NCBI GenBank assembly: GCA_016789305.1
Contig: JAEURJ010000016.1
Span: forward strand, 124,001 to 188,000
DNA length: 64,000 nucleotides
Reading direction: 5' to 3'
Origin: Anaerolineales bacterium
Lineage (GTDB): Bacteria > Chloroflexota > Anaerolineae > Anaerolineales > Villigracilaceae
Part shown: piece by piece, positions 1 to 8,064 of the stretch
Numbering within the stretch: position 1 is the stretch's first letter
Layout: each line of letters opens with the position of its first letter
Program-made: the position numbers and the translations under genes
Notes under the pieces: generated by a model
Database searches by the model: none
What the model saw: the letters and a program-made list of their open reading frames with translations, nothing else
Told to the model about the DNA's origin: nothing

Positions 1-614
1 TCGATGAGTGCAATGCCGATTTTGCCATTGGCTGCACATACAAATATCTCAACGGCGGTCCCGGCGCGCCCGGGTTTTTGTATGTCAACAAAAGCATTCA
101 GGAAAAACTCTCCTCGCCCATCTGGGGTTGGTGGGGGCAGAAGAATCCGTTTGACTTCGATCTCGATTACACTCCCGCTCCCGGCGCACAAAGATTTCTC
201 GTCGGCACGCAGCCCATGATCTCTCTTTTAACAATGGAAGCCGCGCTCGAACCGACTCTACAAGCCGGCATGGATGCCATCCGCGAAAAATCCATCTTGA
301 TGACAGACTACGCTTCATACTTAACGAAAGAGCTGCTTGCCCCCTTCGACTTTTCCCTCGGCTCTCCAGTGGACTCTGCCGGACGCGGCTCGCACATCAG
401 CATCCGTCATGCAGACGGTTACCGCATCAACCGCGCGCTGATCGAGGAGATGAACGTCATCCCCGACTTCCGCGAACCCGATAACATCCGTTTGGGATTT
501 GCGCCGTTGTATACTTCCTTTCAAGATGTATGGGAGGGCTTTGACAGGATCAAGCGTGTGATGGAAGAGAAACGGTATGAGAAGTATCCGAAGCAGAAAT
601 TGACAGTTACTTAG
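1..614 (+). CDS. kynU: Kynureninase, C-terminal part (5' truncated by window edge)
   Basis: About 203 residues are visible, roughly the C-terminal half of a PLP-dependent kynureninase, which cleaves kynurenine (or 3-hydroxykynurenine) to anthranilate and alanine in tryptophan breakdown. The first full codon is at base 3. The PLP-lysine segment reads CTYKYLNGGPGAPGF, the signature of this family, with the Schiff-base lysine inside it. A QPMISLLTMEAALEPT helix and the end of the small domain with GSHISIRH follow, as expected for the family. The stop is at 612-614. The start and the N-terminal domain lie outside the window. No other tryptophan-catabolism gene is visible downstream. Confidence 0.92.
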   Translation, partial: DECNADFAIGCTYKYLNGGPGAPGFLYVNKSIQEKLSSPIWGWWGQKNPFDFDLDYTPAPGAQRFLVGTQPMISLLTMEAALEPTLQAGMDAIREKSILMTDYASYLTKELLAPFDFSLGSPVDSAGRGSHISIRHADGYRINRALIEEMNVIPDFREPDNIRLGFAPLYTSFQDVWEGFDRIKRVMEEKRYEKYPKQKLTVT

Positions 615-623
615 AATAATATT

Positions 624-1025
624 ATGCCAACCAATTTCGAAACAATCAAACAAGCGGGCGAAGAAATGTTAATCTCACTAAATCAAAAATTCCATGTTGA
701 TTTAGGCTACAATAAACAAACCGTGAATTGGTTGGATTGGTATATTTCACAAAACAGAGATTACTTTTCGAAAACTGAAGTTCAAAAAATGACACTGTCA
801 ATTGGCTATATTTTAGGAGAAGCAATCATACAGGAATACGGCGGAGAGTGGCAATATGACGAAGACTTTCATCAATGGGTGGTCGACATTGGGAAAGGAA
901 AGGCAAACCCAATCGGGAAGACTCGGAAATATTTCGAGGATTACCTTGACAGCATAGAATCATTTTTCGAAATTATTGGAACATTCAAACAAAATACCGA
1001 CTCTGATTTTTCAGAAGAGAATTAA
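624..1025 (+). CDS. Hypothetical protein, 133 aa
   Basis: I do not recognise this protein. It is soluble-looking, acidic to neutral and has no signal peptide, membrane segment or cysteine motif. Segments such as NWLDWYISQNRDYFSK and GEAIIQEYGGEW resemble small helical immunity- or SMI1-like proteins only vaguely. It starts 10 bases after the kynureninase stop without a good ribosome-binding site. Its codons are clearly more AT-rich than those of both neighbours, which hints at recent acquisition. The reading frame is intact and ends 11 bases before the next gene, so it is probably real. Confidence 0.6.
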   Translation: MPTNFETIKQAGEEMLISLNQKFHVDLGYNKQTVNWLDWYISQNRDYFSKTEVQKMTLSIGYILGEAIIQEYGGEWQYDEDFHQWVVDIGKGKANPIGKTRKYFEDYLDSIESFFEIIGTFKQNTDSDFSEEN

Positions 1026-1036
1026 GGAAGAAAATC

Positions 1037-1678
1037 ATGGAATCCAAACCCGACACGATAAAAGTATCCAGCACATACAAAGAGGAAATCCCCGCTACAC
1101 ATGCGGATCTGCATGTGGCCGTCAAAGGCTCATCCATTGTGGGCGGGAACGAGGCGATGAAGAAGGCCAAAGAGGTGAACGGGCTCGTCGAAGCATTGAC
1201 CAGTTTCGGGCTTAAGAGCGAGGCGGTCACCTTGCAGGGAGTCCACATCGAAACTGAGAGCGGCGTGCTGCTCAAGTCATCCAGCGCGACGTATCGTCTC
1301 AAGATCCACTGCGAGGAGTTAAGCCAACTGGCGGGATTGTTGGATGTCATTTCGTCGCAGAAGAACGCTGCACTCGAAAGAATCGAGTGGAAATACAACG
1401 AAGACGAAGCGCGCGAACGCGGATTGAACATCGCGTTGGAGAAAGCAAAAACCAAGGCTCAAAAGATCGCCGCGTCATTCAATGTAAAGCTGCTGGGCGT
1501 ATATGACTTCATCGAGAATTCCTACGATGAAGAAGCGCCCGCAATGTTCCAGCCGCAGGCACGGATGATGAAACGCGGCGGCGCATCTGCTGATGAACCG
1601 AATCTGGGCATGGACATTCAGCATAACAAGACCATTCATGTGAATGTGGACATCTGGTATCGTGTCTCTGCGTTTTAA
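1037..1678 (+). CDS. SIMPL domain (DUF541) protein
   Basis: This 213-residue protein matches the SIMPL/DUF541 pattern: an N-terminal strand region (IKVSSTYKEEIPATHADL), a central segment in which a periodic argument is differentiated (VTLQGVHIETESGVLLKSSSATYRLKI) and a long Ala/Lys-rich helix (ARERGLNIALEKAKTKAQKIA). The family includes the Brucella BP26/OMP28 periplasmic protein and others of uncertain role. Unlike BP26 this one has no signal peptide, so it should be cytoplasmic. The start at 1037 is supported by AAGGAAG seven bases upstream. It may share a transcript with the preceding hypothetical gene (11-base gap). Confidence 0.75.
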   Translation: MESKPDTIKVSSTYKEEIPATHADLHVAVKGSSIVGGNEAMKKAKEVNGLVEALTSFGLKSEAVTLQGVHIETESGVLLKSSSATYRLKIHCEELSQLAGLLDVISSQKNAALERIEWKYNEDEARERGLNIALEKAKTKAQKIAASFNVKLLGVYDFIENSYDEEAPAMFQPQARMMKRGGASADEPNLGMDIQHNKTIHVNVDIWYRVSAF

Positions 1679-1779
1679 GCAGGCTCTTTCGAGGGCCAAG
1701 CCCCCGAAAGAACGAGGGTGCATAATCTAGCACTTTTGTTCTAGTAATGATAAAATCCCTCCCTTACAGGAGAGATTTT

Positions 1780-2757
1780 ATGTCCCCCACGATTACGGTT
1801 CAACAACTCAGCAAGACCTATCAAGTGCCAGAGCGCGAAGGCGGGTTCGGCGCGGCAGTCCGTAGTTTTTTCAAACGTAAATATAAAGATGTAAAGGCAG
1901 TTCAACAGGTCGATTTCAAGATCGAGCAGGGTGAGGTCGTCGGATTCCTTGGGCCGAACGGCGCAGGCAAGACCACTACGCTCAAGATGCTTTCGGGATT
2001 GCTGCACCCCACAGGGGGCAAGGCGGAAGTGCTTGGCTTCACCCCGTGGGAACTCAGACCCGATTACCTGCGTTCGATGACCCTCGTGATGGGACAGCGT
2101 AACCGCCTGTCCTGGGACATCCCCGCAGCGGATTCGTTCCTGCTCAACCAGGCCATTTATCGCATCCCGGATGATGAGTACAAGAAGACATACAAAGAGT
2201 TGGACGAATTGCTCGAGCTCGAGCCTTTGATGAAGAAGCCTGTGCGCAATCTTTCACTCGGCGAACGCATGAAATGTGAGATTGCTGCCGGTCTTTTACA
2301 CCGCCCGAAAGTTTTGTTCTTGGATGAACCCACCATCGGACTCGACATCACGGGCCAGGTGCGCATCCGTGAGTTTTTGCGGGAGTACAACAAGCGCACC
2401 GGTGCAACGATATTACTCACCAGTCACTACATGGCCGATGTGACCGCGTTGTGCGAACGTATCATCATCATCCATCACGGAAATTTGAAATACGATGGCG
2501 GCATCAGCGATCTATCCAAGAAAATCGCGCCGTTCAAACTGATCGGCATGATGTTGACCGAACCCGATTCACATGACCTCTCCAAATACGGCGAACCCGT
2601 TCAAAACGAGGAAGATGCCGCGAAGAAATATATCCAGGTCAAGGCGGAGGATGTGACGCGCGTCACATCCAAACTGCTGGCTGATCTGCCGATCCACGAC
2701 ATCACCATTACCGATCCCCCGATCGAGGATGTCATCGAGCAGGCGTTTAATCAGTAA
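1780..2757 (+). CDS. ABC-2 type exporter, ATP-binding protein
   Basis: A 325-residue ATPase with Walker A GPNGAGKTTT (near residue 65), signature LSLGERMK, Walker B VLFLDEPT and the switch histidine in LLTSH. The insert AVRSFFKRKYKDVKAV before the core and the C-terminal domain of about 80 residues are typical of ATPases that pair with the DUF990-type ABC-2 permeases. ATG 1780 is preferred over an in-frame ATG at 1747, because AGGAGAG lies five bases before it. The two permease genes follow, so the three form an exporter operon; the substrate cannot be read from sequence. Confidence 0.93.
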   Translation: MSPTITVQQLSKTYQVPEREGGFGAAVRSFFKRKYKDVKAVQQVDFKIEQGEVVGFLGPNGAGKTTTLKMLSGLLHPTGGKAEVLGFTPWELRPDYLRSMTLVMGQRNRLSWDIPAADSFLLNQAIYRIPDDEYKKTYKELDELLELEPLMKKPVRNLSLGERMKCEIAAGLLHRPKVLFLDEPTIGLDITGQVRIREFLREYNKRTGATILLTSHYMADVTALCERIIIIHHGNLKYDGGISDLSKKIAPFKLIGMMLTEPDSHDLSKYGEPVQNEEDAAKKYIQVKAEDVTRVTSKLLADLPIHDITITDPPIEDVIEQAFNQ

Positions 2758-2794
2758 TTATTTTCGCCCTGCCTGCACCGTGCTGCAGGCACGC

Positions 2795-2895
2795 GTGAGC
2801 GGAGCCGCGTTCGTGGCGGCATAGTCGAAGGACAGGACGCTTCGACTGCATTCGGACGAAAACCCGTCCTCATTCCGCTCAGCGCGAATGAAAGG
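2795..2895. repeat. Dispersed GC-rich intergenic repeat, copy A
   Basis: The gap between ATPase and permease holds GAGCGGAGC, AGTCGAAGGACAGGACG and CCGCTCAGCGCGAA blocks. The same words (CCGCTCAG, GAGCGGAGC, GTCGAAGGACA) recur in a different order at 25140-25225. They look like degenerate copies of one dispersed, hairpin-forming repeat. Confidence 0.5.
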
Positions 2896-2902
2896 AAACT
2901 TT

Positions 2903-3700
2903 ATGTACCTAATCTTCCAACGACTCTGGCAGGTCAACTGGGCGGAACAATGGCAATACCGCGCCAACATGTTGATGTACCTGCTGTATTGGCTGGTCTC
3001 CCCCATCATGTATCTGGCGGTGTGGACCAGCATCGCAAATGCCAACGGCAGCGTGAATGGTTTTACTGCCAACGATTTCATCACGTATTACATGACACTG
3101 TTGATCTGCGATCAGGTGACCAGCAATATCGTCATTCACATCTTCGGATATAAAATTCAGGACGGCACGCTTTCCGGTGAGTTGGTCAAACCGATCCATC
3201 CCATGTTGACCAATGCGTTGATCAACAACATCGCATTCAAGGTCCTGATGATCCTTGGATTTCTCCCGATCTGGGTCATTCTGTTCTTCCTGTTCAAGCC
3301 TGATTTCAGCAGCGTCGCTTTAAGCGGTGTGTTGTTATCCATCCCTGCGATGATCCTCGGCTTCTTCGTCAGCTACATGATCTCCGCCGCGATCACCGCC
3401 CTCGCCTTCTGGACGACGCGCGTGTATTCGATCCATGAATTTTATTTCGCATTGATCCTGTTGTTCTCGGGTCAATTCGTTCCGCTGCCGCTCATGCCCA
3501 AACTGGTACAGGACATCGCGCAATATCTTCCGTTTCAATTGTTCATGTATTACCCGATCCAATTAATTCTTGGGAAGTTATCCACGGAACAGATCATTCA
3601 AGGATTCGTGTCTGGAGTTATATGGCTGGGCATCAGCACCGTGTTATTCAATTGGGTTTGGAAAAACGGTGTCAAACGTTATTCCGCCGTGGGAGCGTAG
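2903..3700 (+). CDS. ABC-2 type exporter permease, first subunit
   Basis: A 265-residue membrane protein with about six hydrophobic segments, beginning MYLIFQRLWQVNWAEQWQYRANM and ending with a short basic tail (NGVKRYSAVGA). This is the layout of the DUF990/ABC-2 permease family, in which two different permeases (this and the next gene) form the channel. ATG 2903 has AAAGGAAA close upstream; an ATG at 2888 in the same frame is less well placed. It is separated from the ATPase gene by about 145 bases of repeat-like DNA and from the next permease by two bases. Confidence 0.88.
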   Translation: MYLIFQRLWQVNWAEQWQYRANMLMYLLYWLVSPIMYLAVWTSIANANGSVNGFTANDFITYYMTLLICDQVTSNIVIHIFGYKIQDGTLSGELVKPIHPMLTNALINNIAFKVLMILGFLPIWVILFFLFKPDFSSVALSGVLLSIPAMILGFFVSYMISAAITALAFWTTRVYSIHEFYFALILLFSGQFVPLPLMPKLVQDIAQYLPFQLFMYYPIQLILGKLSTEQIIQGFVSGVIWLGISTVLFNWVWKNGVKRYSAVGA

Positions 3701-3702
3701 AC

Positions 3703-4488
3703 ATGCATACTTTAAAACTGCTCTCGTCATTTTTCAAAGTCAATGTGCAAATGTCATTGGCTTATCGTGCGGATACTGTGGTCAATATTCTTTTAAATCT
3801 TATGTGGCTGGGCTGGGAACTGCTCAGTTTGAACATCATCTTCAGCAACACCACCACGCTGGGCGGTTGGGGCTTCGCCGAATTGATCGCGCTGCTGGGC
3901 GTCTTCCGCCTGGTCAACACCTTGATGATGGCGCTGATCTGGCCGAATACAGAAAAATTCAACCAAAGCATCCGCGACGGCTCGATGGATTACACCATCC
4001 TGCAACCAGTCAACAGCATGTTCCTGGTTACCTTTTCGCGCATCACCGTCTGGCGCATCTGGGATCTGATCCTTGCCATCACATTGATAGTCGTCGGCAT
4101 CAACATGACCGGCGACACAACCACCGCGCTTCACATCCTGACCTTCATCCTGCTCGCCACCACCGGCACGATCGTCATCTACAGCCTGTGGATCGTCTTA
4201 ATCGCCCTCACCTTCTGGTTCACCAAGTTCGACAACAACGTCACCATCCTGCACGCCTTGCTTGACTCGGGACGTTATCCCGCAACAGTGTACCCAGTGT
4301 GGCTGCGAGTCATCGTGACATTCATTGTTCCCATTGCAGTAGCAACGACCATTCCGCTGCAGGCTCTGCGTGGGGATTTGAACCTGGGTCAAGTAGCGAT
4401 CTTCTTCTTTGTAGGCGTGGGAAGTTTTATCATCGCTTCTCAAGTATGGAAGGCTGGATTGAAAAGATATAGCGGTGCCAGTAGTTAA
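3703..4488 (+). CDS. ABC-2 type exporter permease, second subunit
   Basis: A 261-residue permease of the same DUF990-like group: about six hydrophobic segments, the internal motif NQSIRDGSMDYTILQPVNSMF after the second pair of helices, and a tail KAGLKRYSGASS much like that of the upstream permease. ATG 3703 lies two bases after the upstream stop, so translation is probably coupled; an in-frame ATG further upstream would lie deep within the previous gene. A strong hairpin follows the stop and ends the operon. Confidence 0.88.
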   Translation: MHTLKLLSSFFKVNVQMSLAYRADTVVNILLNLMWLGWELLSLNIIFSNTTTLGGWGFAELIALLGVFRLVNTLMMALIWPNTEKFNQSIRDGSMDYTILQPVNSMFLVTFSRITVWRIWDLILAITLIVVGINMTGDTTTALHILTFILLATTGTIVIYSLWIVLIALTFWFTKFDNNVTILHALLDSGRYPATVYPVWLRVIVTFIVPIAVATTIPLQALRGDLNLGQVAIFFFVGVGSFIIASQVWKAGLKRYSGASS

Positions 4489-4489
4489 A

Positions 4490-4522
4490 TAAAAAGTGGA
4501 GGCGTGAGCCTCCACTTTTTAT
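4490..4522. terminator. Bidirectional hairpin terminator
   Basis: Perfect stem AAAAAGTGGAGG / CCTCCACTTTTT with a six-base loop sits between the convergent permease and methyltransferase genes; it has A and T flanks and can serve both strands. Confidence 0.85.
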
Positions 4523-5337
4523 TTCTGATTAAACCCGATTCGATTGAAGAGAGTTATTCCCGCCGAAGCAGAGACGTTCAGCGACTCGACCTTCTCACTG
4601 ATCGGGATACGCACCTTCATCGTTGCGGCTGCTTCCACCTCGGGCGAACAGCCGTCCTTTTCGCTGCCGAAGGCGATCAGCAAACGTTCAGGCATGGCGG
4701 TAATTTCATCCACAGTCTTATCGGTCTGCATATCCATCACCAGCAAAGTCTCGTTATTCTCTTTGCAGTAATCCAGAAAATCCACAGTCGCGGCGGTGAT
4801 CATCGGCAGGGAGAATAAATATCCGCGGCTGGCACGGATGAGGCGACGGTCATACAGGTCAATGGGATCCATATTCAATAGAAGAATGCCACCTACGCCT
4901 AGTGCAAGCGATGTGCGCGTGATGTTGCCGATATTGCCGGAGATGCTCAAGTCTTCAAGCACCACGATGTCTTTTTTGATCGTCTTTAGAGAGTCGAGTC
5001 CCAACCGCGTGGGCATATCCGCAATGGCGAAGATGCGTGAGATCTTGTCATTCTCAAATAATTTCTTGGTGGTGCGTTTTGCCACTTCATGAATGGTGGC
5101 GCCTGCGGTCAGGTTTTTGCGCAAGGCATCCGAGATCTGGTCATCGCCGGAGAAATACACCGAGTCGATCTCCACGCCGGCATCCAGTGCCTGAAGGATG
5201 TTCTCTTCGTCATCGATCAATATCTTCTTTAATTCCTGTCTGCCGCTGCGGGTGAGCAATTTACGGATCGGCTGTGCCAGTGGATGCAGAAGGGAGTCGA
5301 TCAGGTTTGGGTCAAATGTTTCAGGGGTTTCATTCAT
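4519..5337 (-). CDS. TsnR/NshR-like 23S rRNA 2'-O-methyltransferase (SPOUT)
   Basis: A 272-residue SpoU-family methyltransferase. Its motifs are SGNIGNITRTSLALG (motif 1), LYDRRLIRASRGYLFSLP (between motifs 1 and 2), LLIAFGSEKDG (motif 2) and ESLNVSASAGITLFNR (motif 3, knot). These agree, segment by segment as I remember them, with the thiostrepton and nosiheptide resistance enzymes TsnR and NshR, which methylate A1067 (E. coli numbering) of 23S rRNA; the total length and the N-terminal RNA-binding half (ILQALDAGVEIDSVYF, IFAIADMP) agree as well. It may protect the host's own ribosome or be a housekeeping relative. It is a single gene, divergent from the pseudouridine synthase. Confidence 0.85.
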   Translation of the reverse strand: MNETPETFDPNLIDSLLHPLAQPIRKLLTRSGRQELKKILIDDEENILQALDAGVEIDSVYFSGDDQISDALRKNLTAGATIHEVAKRTTKKLFENDKISRIFAIADMPTRLGLDSLKTIKKDIVVLEDLSISGNIGNITRTSLALGVGGILLLNMDPIDLYDRRLIRASRGYLFSLPMITAATVDFLDYCKENNETLLVMDMQTDKTVDEITAMPERLLIAFGSEKDGCSPEVEAAATMKVRIPISEKVESLNVSASAGITLFNRIGFNQK

Positions 5338-5397
5338 ACTTGCATCATAAACGCGGGCGTCGCTTCATGTCAAGGAAAGGGACACAGAGTGAGGATG

Positions 5398-5403
5398 TAT
5401 AAT
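5398..5403 (+). promoter_or_regulatory. -10 box, probable leaderless promoter
   Basis: TATAAT ends six bases before ATG 5410 and there is no ribosome-binding site at a usual distance. The transcript would start at or next to the start codon. Confidence 0.5.
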
Positions 5404-5409
5404 GCAATC

Positions 5410-6060
5410 ATGCAAATCATTCACCAAGACGATCAAATACTCGTCATCAACAAACCTGCAAATCTTCCCGTCCTGCCGGATGGCTGGGATAAGGAAGCTC
5501 CTTATCTCGTACAAATGCTGGAAGAGAAATATGAAAAAGTCTGGGTGGTACATCGCATCGACAAGATCACCAGCGGGATCATCATCTTTGCCTTAACAGC
5601 CGAAGCACACCGTTCGTTGAATATTCAATTTGAAAAACATCAGGTGGAGAAGAAATATCACGCGATTGTGAACGGCAATCCACCCTGGGAGGAGAAGGTC
5701 ACCAAATTTCCCCTGCGCGTGAACGTCGGCCACAAACACCGCACGATGGTGGACAACAAAAACGGAGTCCGCTCCGAGACGCGGCTTAAGGTCTTGAAAC
5801 GGAATCAGGCCACGGCGCTGGTCGAAGCGATGCCGATGACGGGGAGAACGCATCAGATCAGAGTCCATTTATACGCGTTGGGATATCCGCTGCTGGGAGA
5901 CATCCTGTACAGCGCACCGGAAACGGATCTCATCGCCCGCCCCGCATTGCACGCGTATTCATTGAGCTTCATGCATCCAGTAAGCAATCAACTCATGACA
6001 TGTATTGCGCCTTATCCAGATGATTTTATACAAGCGCTAAATAAAAAGAGCCAGTCATGA
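5410..6060 (+). CDS. RluA-family pseudouridine synthase
   Basis: A 216-residue RluA-type synthase. The catalytic aspartate lies in VVHRIDKITSGI, a variant of the family's HRLDxxTSG motif, and the later motifs TGRTHQIRVHLYALGYPLLGD are complete. No S4 domain is present, as in the short RluA/RluC-like members. The target uridine (rRNA or tRNA) cannot be told. ATG 5410 is chosen because a TATAAT box ends six bases upstream; ATG 5395 in the same frame is the alternative. The stop codon lies within the terminator hairpin shared with the next, convergent gene. Confidence 0.9.
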   Translation: MQIIHQDDQILVINKPANLPVLPDGWDKEAPYLVQMLEEKYEKVWVVHRIDKITSGIIIFALTAEAHRSLNIQFEKHQVEKKYHAIVNGNPPWEEKVTKFPLRVNVGHKHRTMVDNKNGVRSETRLKVLKRNQATALVEAMPMTGRTHQIRVHLYALGYPLLGDILYSAPETDLIARPALHAYSLSFMHPVSNQLMTCIAPYPDDFIQALNKKSQS

Positions 6061-6072
6061 CTGGCTCTTTTT
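6043..6072. terminator. Bidirectional hairpin terminator
   Basis: Stem AAAAAGAGCCAG / CTGGCTCTTTTT around loop TCATGA, between convergent genes and overlapping the upstream stop codon. Confidence 0.85.
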
Positions 6073-6074
6073 AT

Positions 6075-7391
6075 TTACGAAATCTTTCTCGCTTCCATAT
6101 AAAATCTTTTCTCCCTCGCCTCACCCATCGAAAAGGTTTTTCTGGGCAGTGCGCCATCCAGAATCACAGTCTTGAACAATTCAGATTTGGACATGCCTGC
6201 CAGATAAAAGCCTGCATTGCCTGGCTGCAAGGCGAGTCTTTCCACCACATCCTCCCCATGCACATAATCGATCTTTTCCGCGCCGCCTTCTTTAAGGAAT
6301 GTATCGAGAAATGATTGAATGGTCCCCACCGCAAGATTCGACGATGCGTGTGCGATCTCGATGACGCCAAACTTCCTTCCGCCTCCCACCAAACCGATGG
6401 CCTGCTTCTCGCCCTCGGCCGAATCCACACGCTGGATCATTTCTTCTCCGTTTGCGACTTCGGTATAAATGAAATTCGCGCCGAATGTTTTTTGCAGTTC
6501 GGCAAACAGATCCTTCTTCAAGCCGAACAAAACACGATGGATGGGTTCAAACTCCAGCCCGTCATCGTGGACATTCTCGATCTCAACCAACGCATAGCGG
6601 GAGGGATGATCCATGCCCACCTCAGGTTTCATCTTTTCCCAGATCGCCTTGGCCGTGGCAAGCGAGTGATTGCCGTCACCCATCGCAAACAAAAGCACAG
6701 GCTGGTCCTTGCCGATTCCGTATTTCGCGGCAAATGTTTCAGGGTCGGCAAGCGCACGCAGGGCTTCAACAACTTGATCTTCCAATTCAGTACTGACAGC
6801 GTATCCAGCGAGGTGCCCGCTATCCAGCATTAGGTCGAAATCATATAGTTTTTCAAGCCCAGATCTTGCCGCTGTCAACGGCTGGATCACCGTATGCTTT
6901 GGATCATCGATCAACACGAGAATATGCGGCAACTCCATTGCAGCGCCTTCGCGGATCTTCATCCGTGGAGGCAGGCGATCCACAATCGTCCCTTCCGTGG
7001 CGCGGATCAGGCTTGATGAGCCTTTGTTGTAATCGTAGCGTTCCAGGTCAAGGCAAAGGATGATTCCCTTGCGCGTCTTCCCACTGACCGTGCGTTCGAC
7101 ATAGATCAACCCATCATGCGGCTGGAGGATGCCTTCGTCCATGTACTTTCGCATGGTCGCCTGAACGTCTTTGATGCGTGCCCCACCGTCTGATTTTTCA
7201 AGATAAACCTCGGGAAATGTGAGATTCAAAGTGGAAGGCGCGTTGCCAACGATCTTTTCTACTTCACGCCAATATTCAGGTTCCGATGTAAATTGATCGC
7301 AGGCGATCACGGCCCATTTTTTCAGGTCCGTGCCGTGTTTCGGCAGATAGACCTGCGGAATTTGAATTCCAATATCGCCAATGATCTTCAT
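6075..7391 (-). CDS. DUF1015 family protein
   Basis: A 438-residue protein of the DUF1015 family, recognised by KWAVIACDQFTSEPEYW near the N-terminus and FAMGDGNHSLATAKAIWE in the middle, both hallmarks of the family. The function is unknown; the conserved Asp/His residues suggest an enzyme. The start is placed at 7391 (MKIIGDIGIQIPQ) since GGAG lies seven bases upstream; an in-frame ATG 14 codons earlier has no such site. It stands alone, convergent with the pseudouridine synthase gene. Confidence 0.82.
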   Translation of the reverse strand: MKIIGDIGIQIPQVYLPKHGTDLKKWAVIACDQFTSEPEYWREVEKIVGNAPSTLNLTFPEVYLEKSDGGARIKDVQATMRKYMDEGILQPHDGLIYVERTVSGKTRKGIILCLDLERYDYNKGSSSLIRATEGTIVDRLPPRMKIREGAAMELPHILVLIDDPKHTVIQPLTAARSGLEKLYDFDLMLDSGHLAGYAVSTELEDQVVEALRALADPETFAAKYGIGKDQPVLLFAMGDGNHSLATAKAIWEKMKPEVGMDHPSRYALVEIENVHDDGLEFEPIHRVLFGLKKDLFAELQKTFGANFIYTEVANGEEMIQRVDSAEGEKQAIGLVGGGRKFGVIEIAHASSNLAVGTIQSFLDTFLKEGGAEKIDYVHGEDVVERLALQPGNAGFYLAGMSKSELFKTVILDGALPRKTFSMGEAREKRFYMEARKIS

Positions 7392-7668
7392 GGATATCTC
7401 CAATGGGGATTGATACGATGAGTGAAAAGCCATAATCTCCTCTATTGTCTAAACAGCTTGTTGATTAAAATTAATAACAGAAACCCAACTGACCAGGCAG
7501 CCGAGTTTCTGTTTGAGTGTAAGTTCAACACGGAAATTATTCTAACAACGAGGAAAACCTTTGTCAACGATGTTAAGCGGGTTCAAACACGTCAAAAGTT
7601 ACAACAAGGGATTAGATGACACTTTCGTTAGAAGACCGCCTTTCACGAAAAGGCCGGCCCGTTTGTTT

Positions 7669-7674
7669 TATAAT
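7669..7674 (+). promoter_or_regulatory. -10 box, probable leaderless promoter
   Basis: TATAAT followed by six bases and then ATG 7681, the same arrangement as before 5410 and 12299; no Shine-Dalgarno sequence is present. Confidence 0.5.
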
Positions 7675-7680
7675 GGACGA

Positions 7681-8043
7681 ATGGACTTTTTCTTCCCCGA
7701 AGACAACCTTACCCGTGCCGTGCCCGAAGAAACAAAAATTTCCGCGCTTGGCGCTGAAACCTATCCCGATGGACGCCGCCTGCGCGTTAATATCGCGATC
7801 ACCCCTTTTCAAAAACGACCTTATATTGAGGTCATGCTCACCGACAAGGATGGAAATGAAATTGCATCCACCAGCATCGTGGAGCCGCTTTCATGGAAAC
7901 TGGAATTCACCATGCACCTGCGCGGCGAGATCAATAATCCATACACATTGAACGCAAAATTATACTTTCCAGATGGACCTTCCCAGGAGCCGGTACTTTA
8001 TTCCTTTGACGTGCAGCCGCCTCAACCTCAATCTGAAAACTGA
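7681..8043 (+). CDS. Conserved hypothetical protein, 120 aa
   Basis: A small soluble protein, predicted mostly beta (RRLRVNIAITPFQKRPYIEVMLTD, PLSWKLEFTMHLRG, YTLNAKLYFPDG), like a single immunoglobulin- or C2-like sandwich. There is no signal peptide. I do not recognise a family. An in-frame ATG at 7561 exists, but the 40 codons before 7681 look non-coding and a TATAAT box sits just upstream of 7681, so the short form is chosen. The next gene starts 21 bases downstream and may be cotranscribed. Confidence 0.65.
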   Translation: MDFFFPEDNLTRAVPEETKISALGAETYPDGRRLRVNIAITPFQKRPYIEVMLTDKDGNEIASTSIVEPLSWKLEFTMHLRGEINNPYTLNAKLYFPDGPSQEPVLYSFDVQPPQPQSEN

Positions 8044-8064
8044 TTCCCCTTACTGACATTTTCC

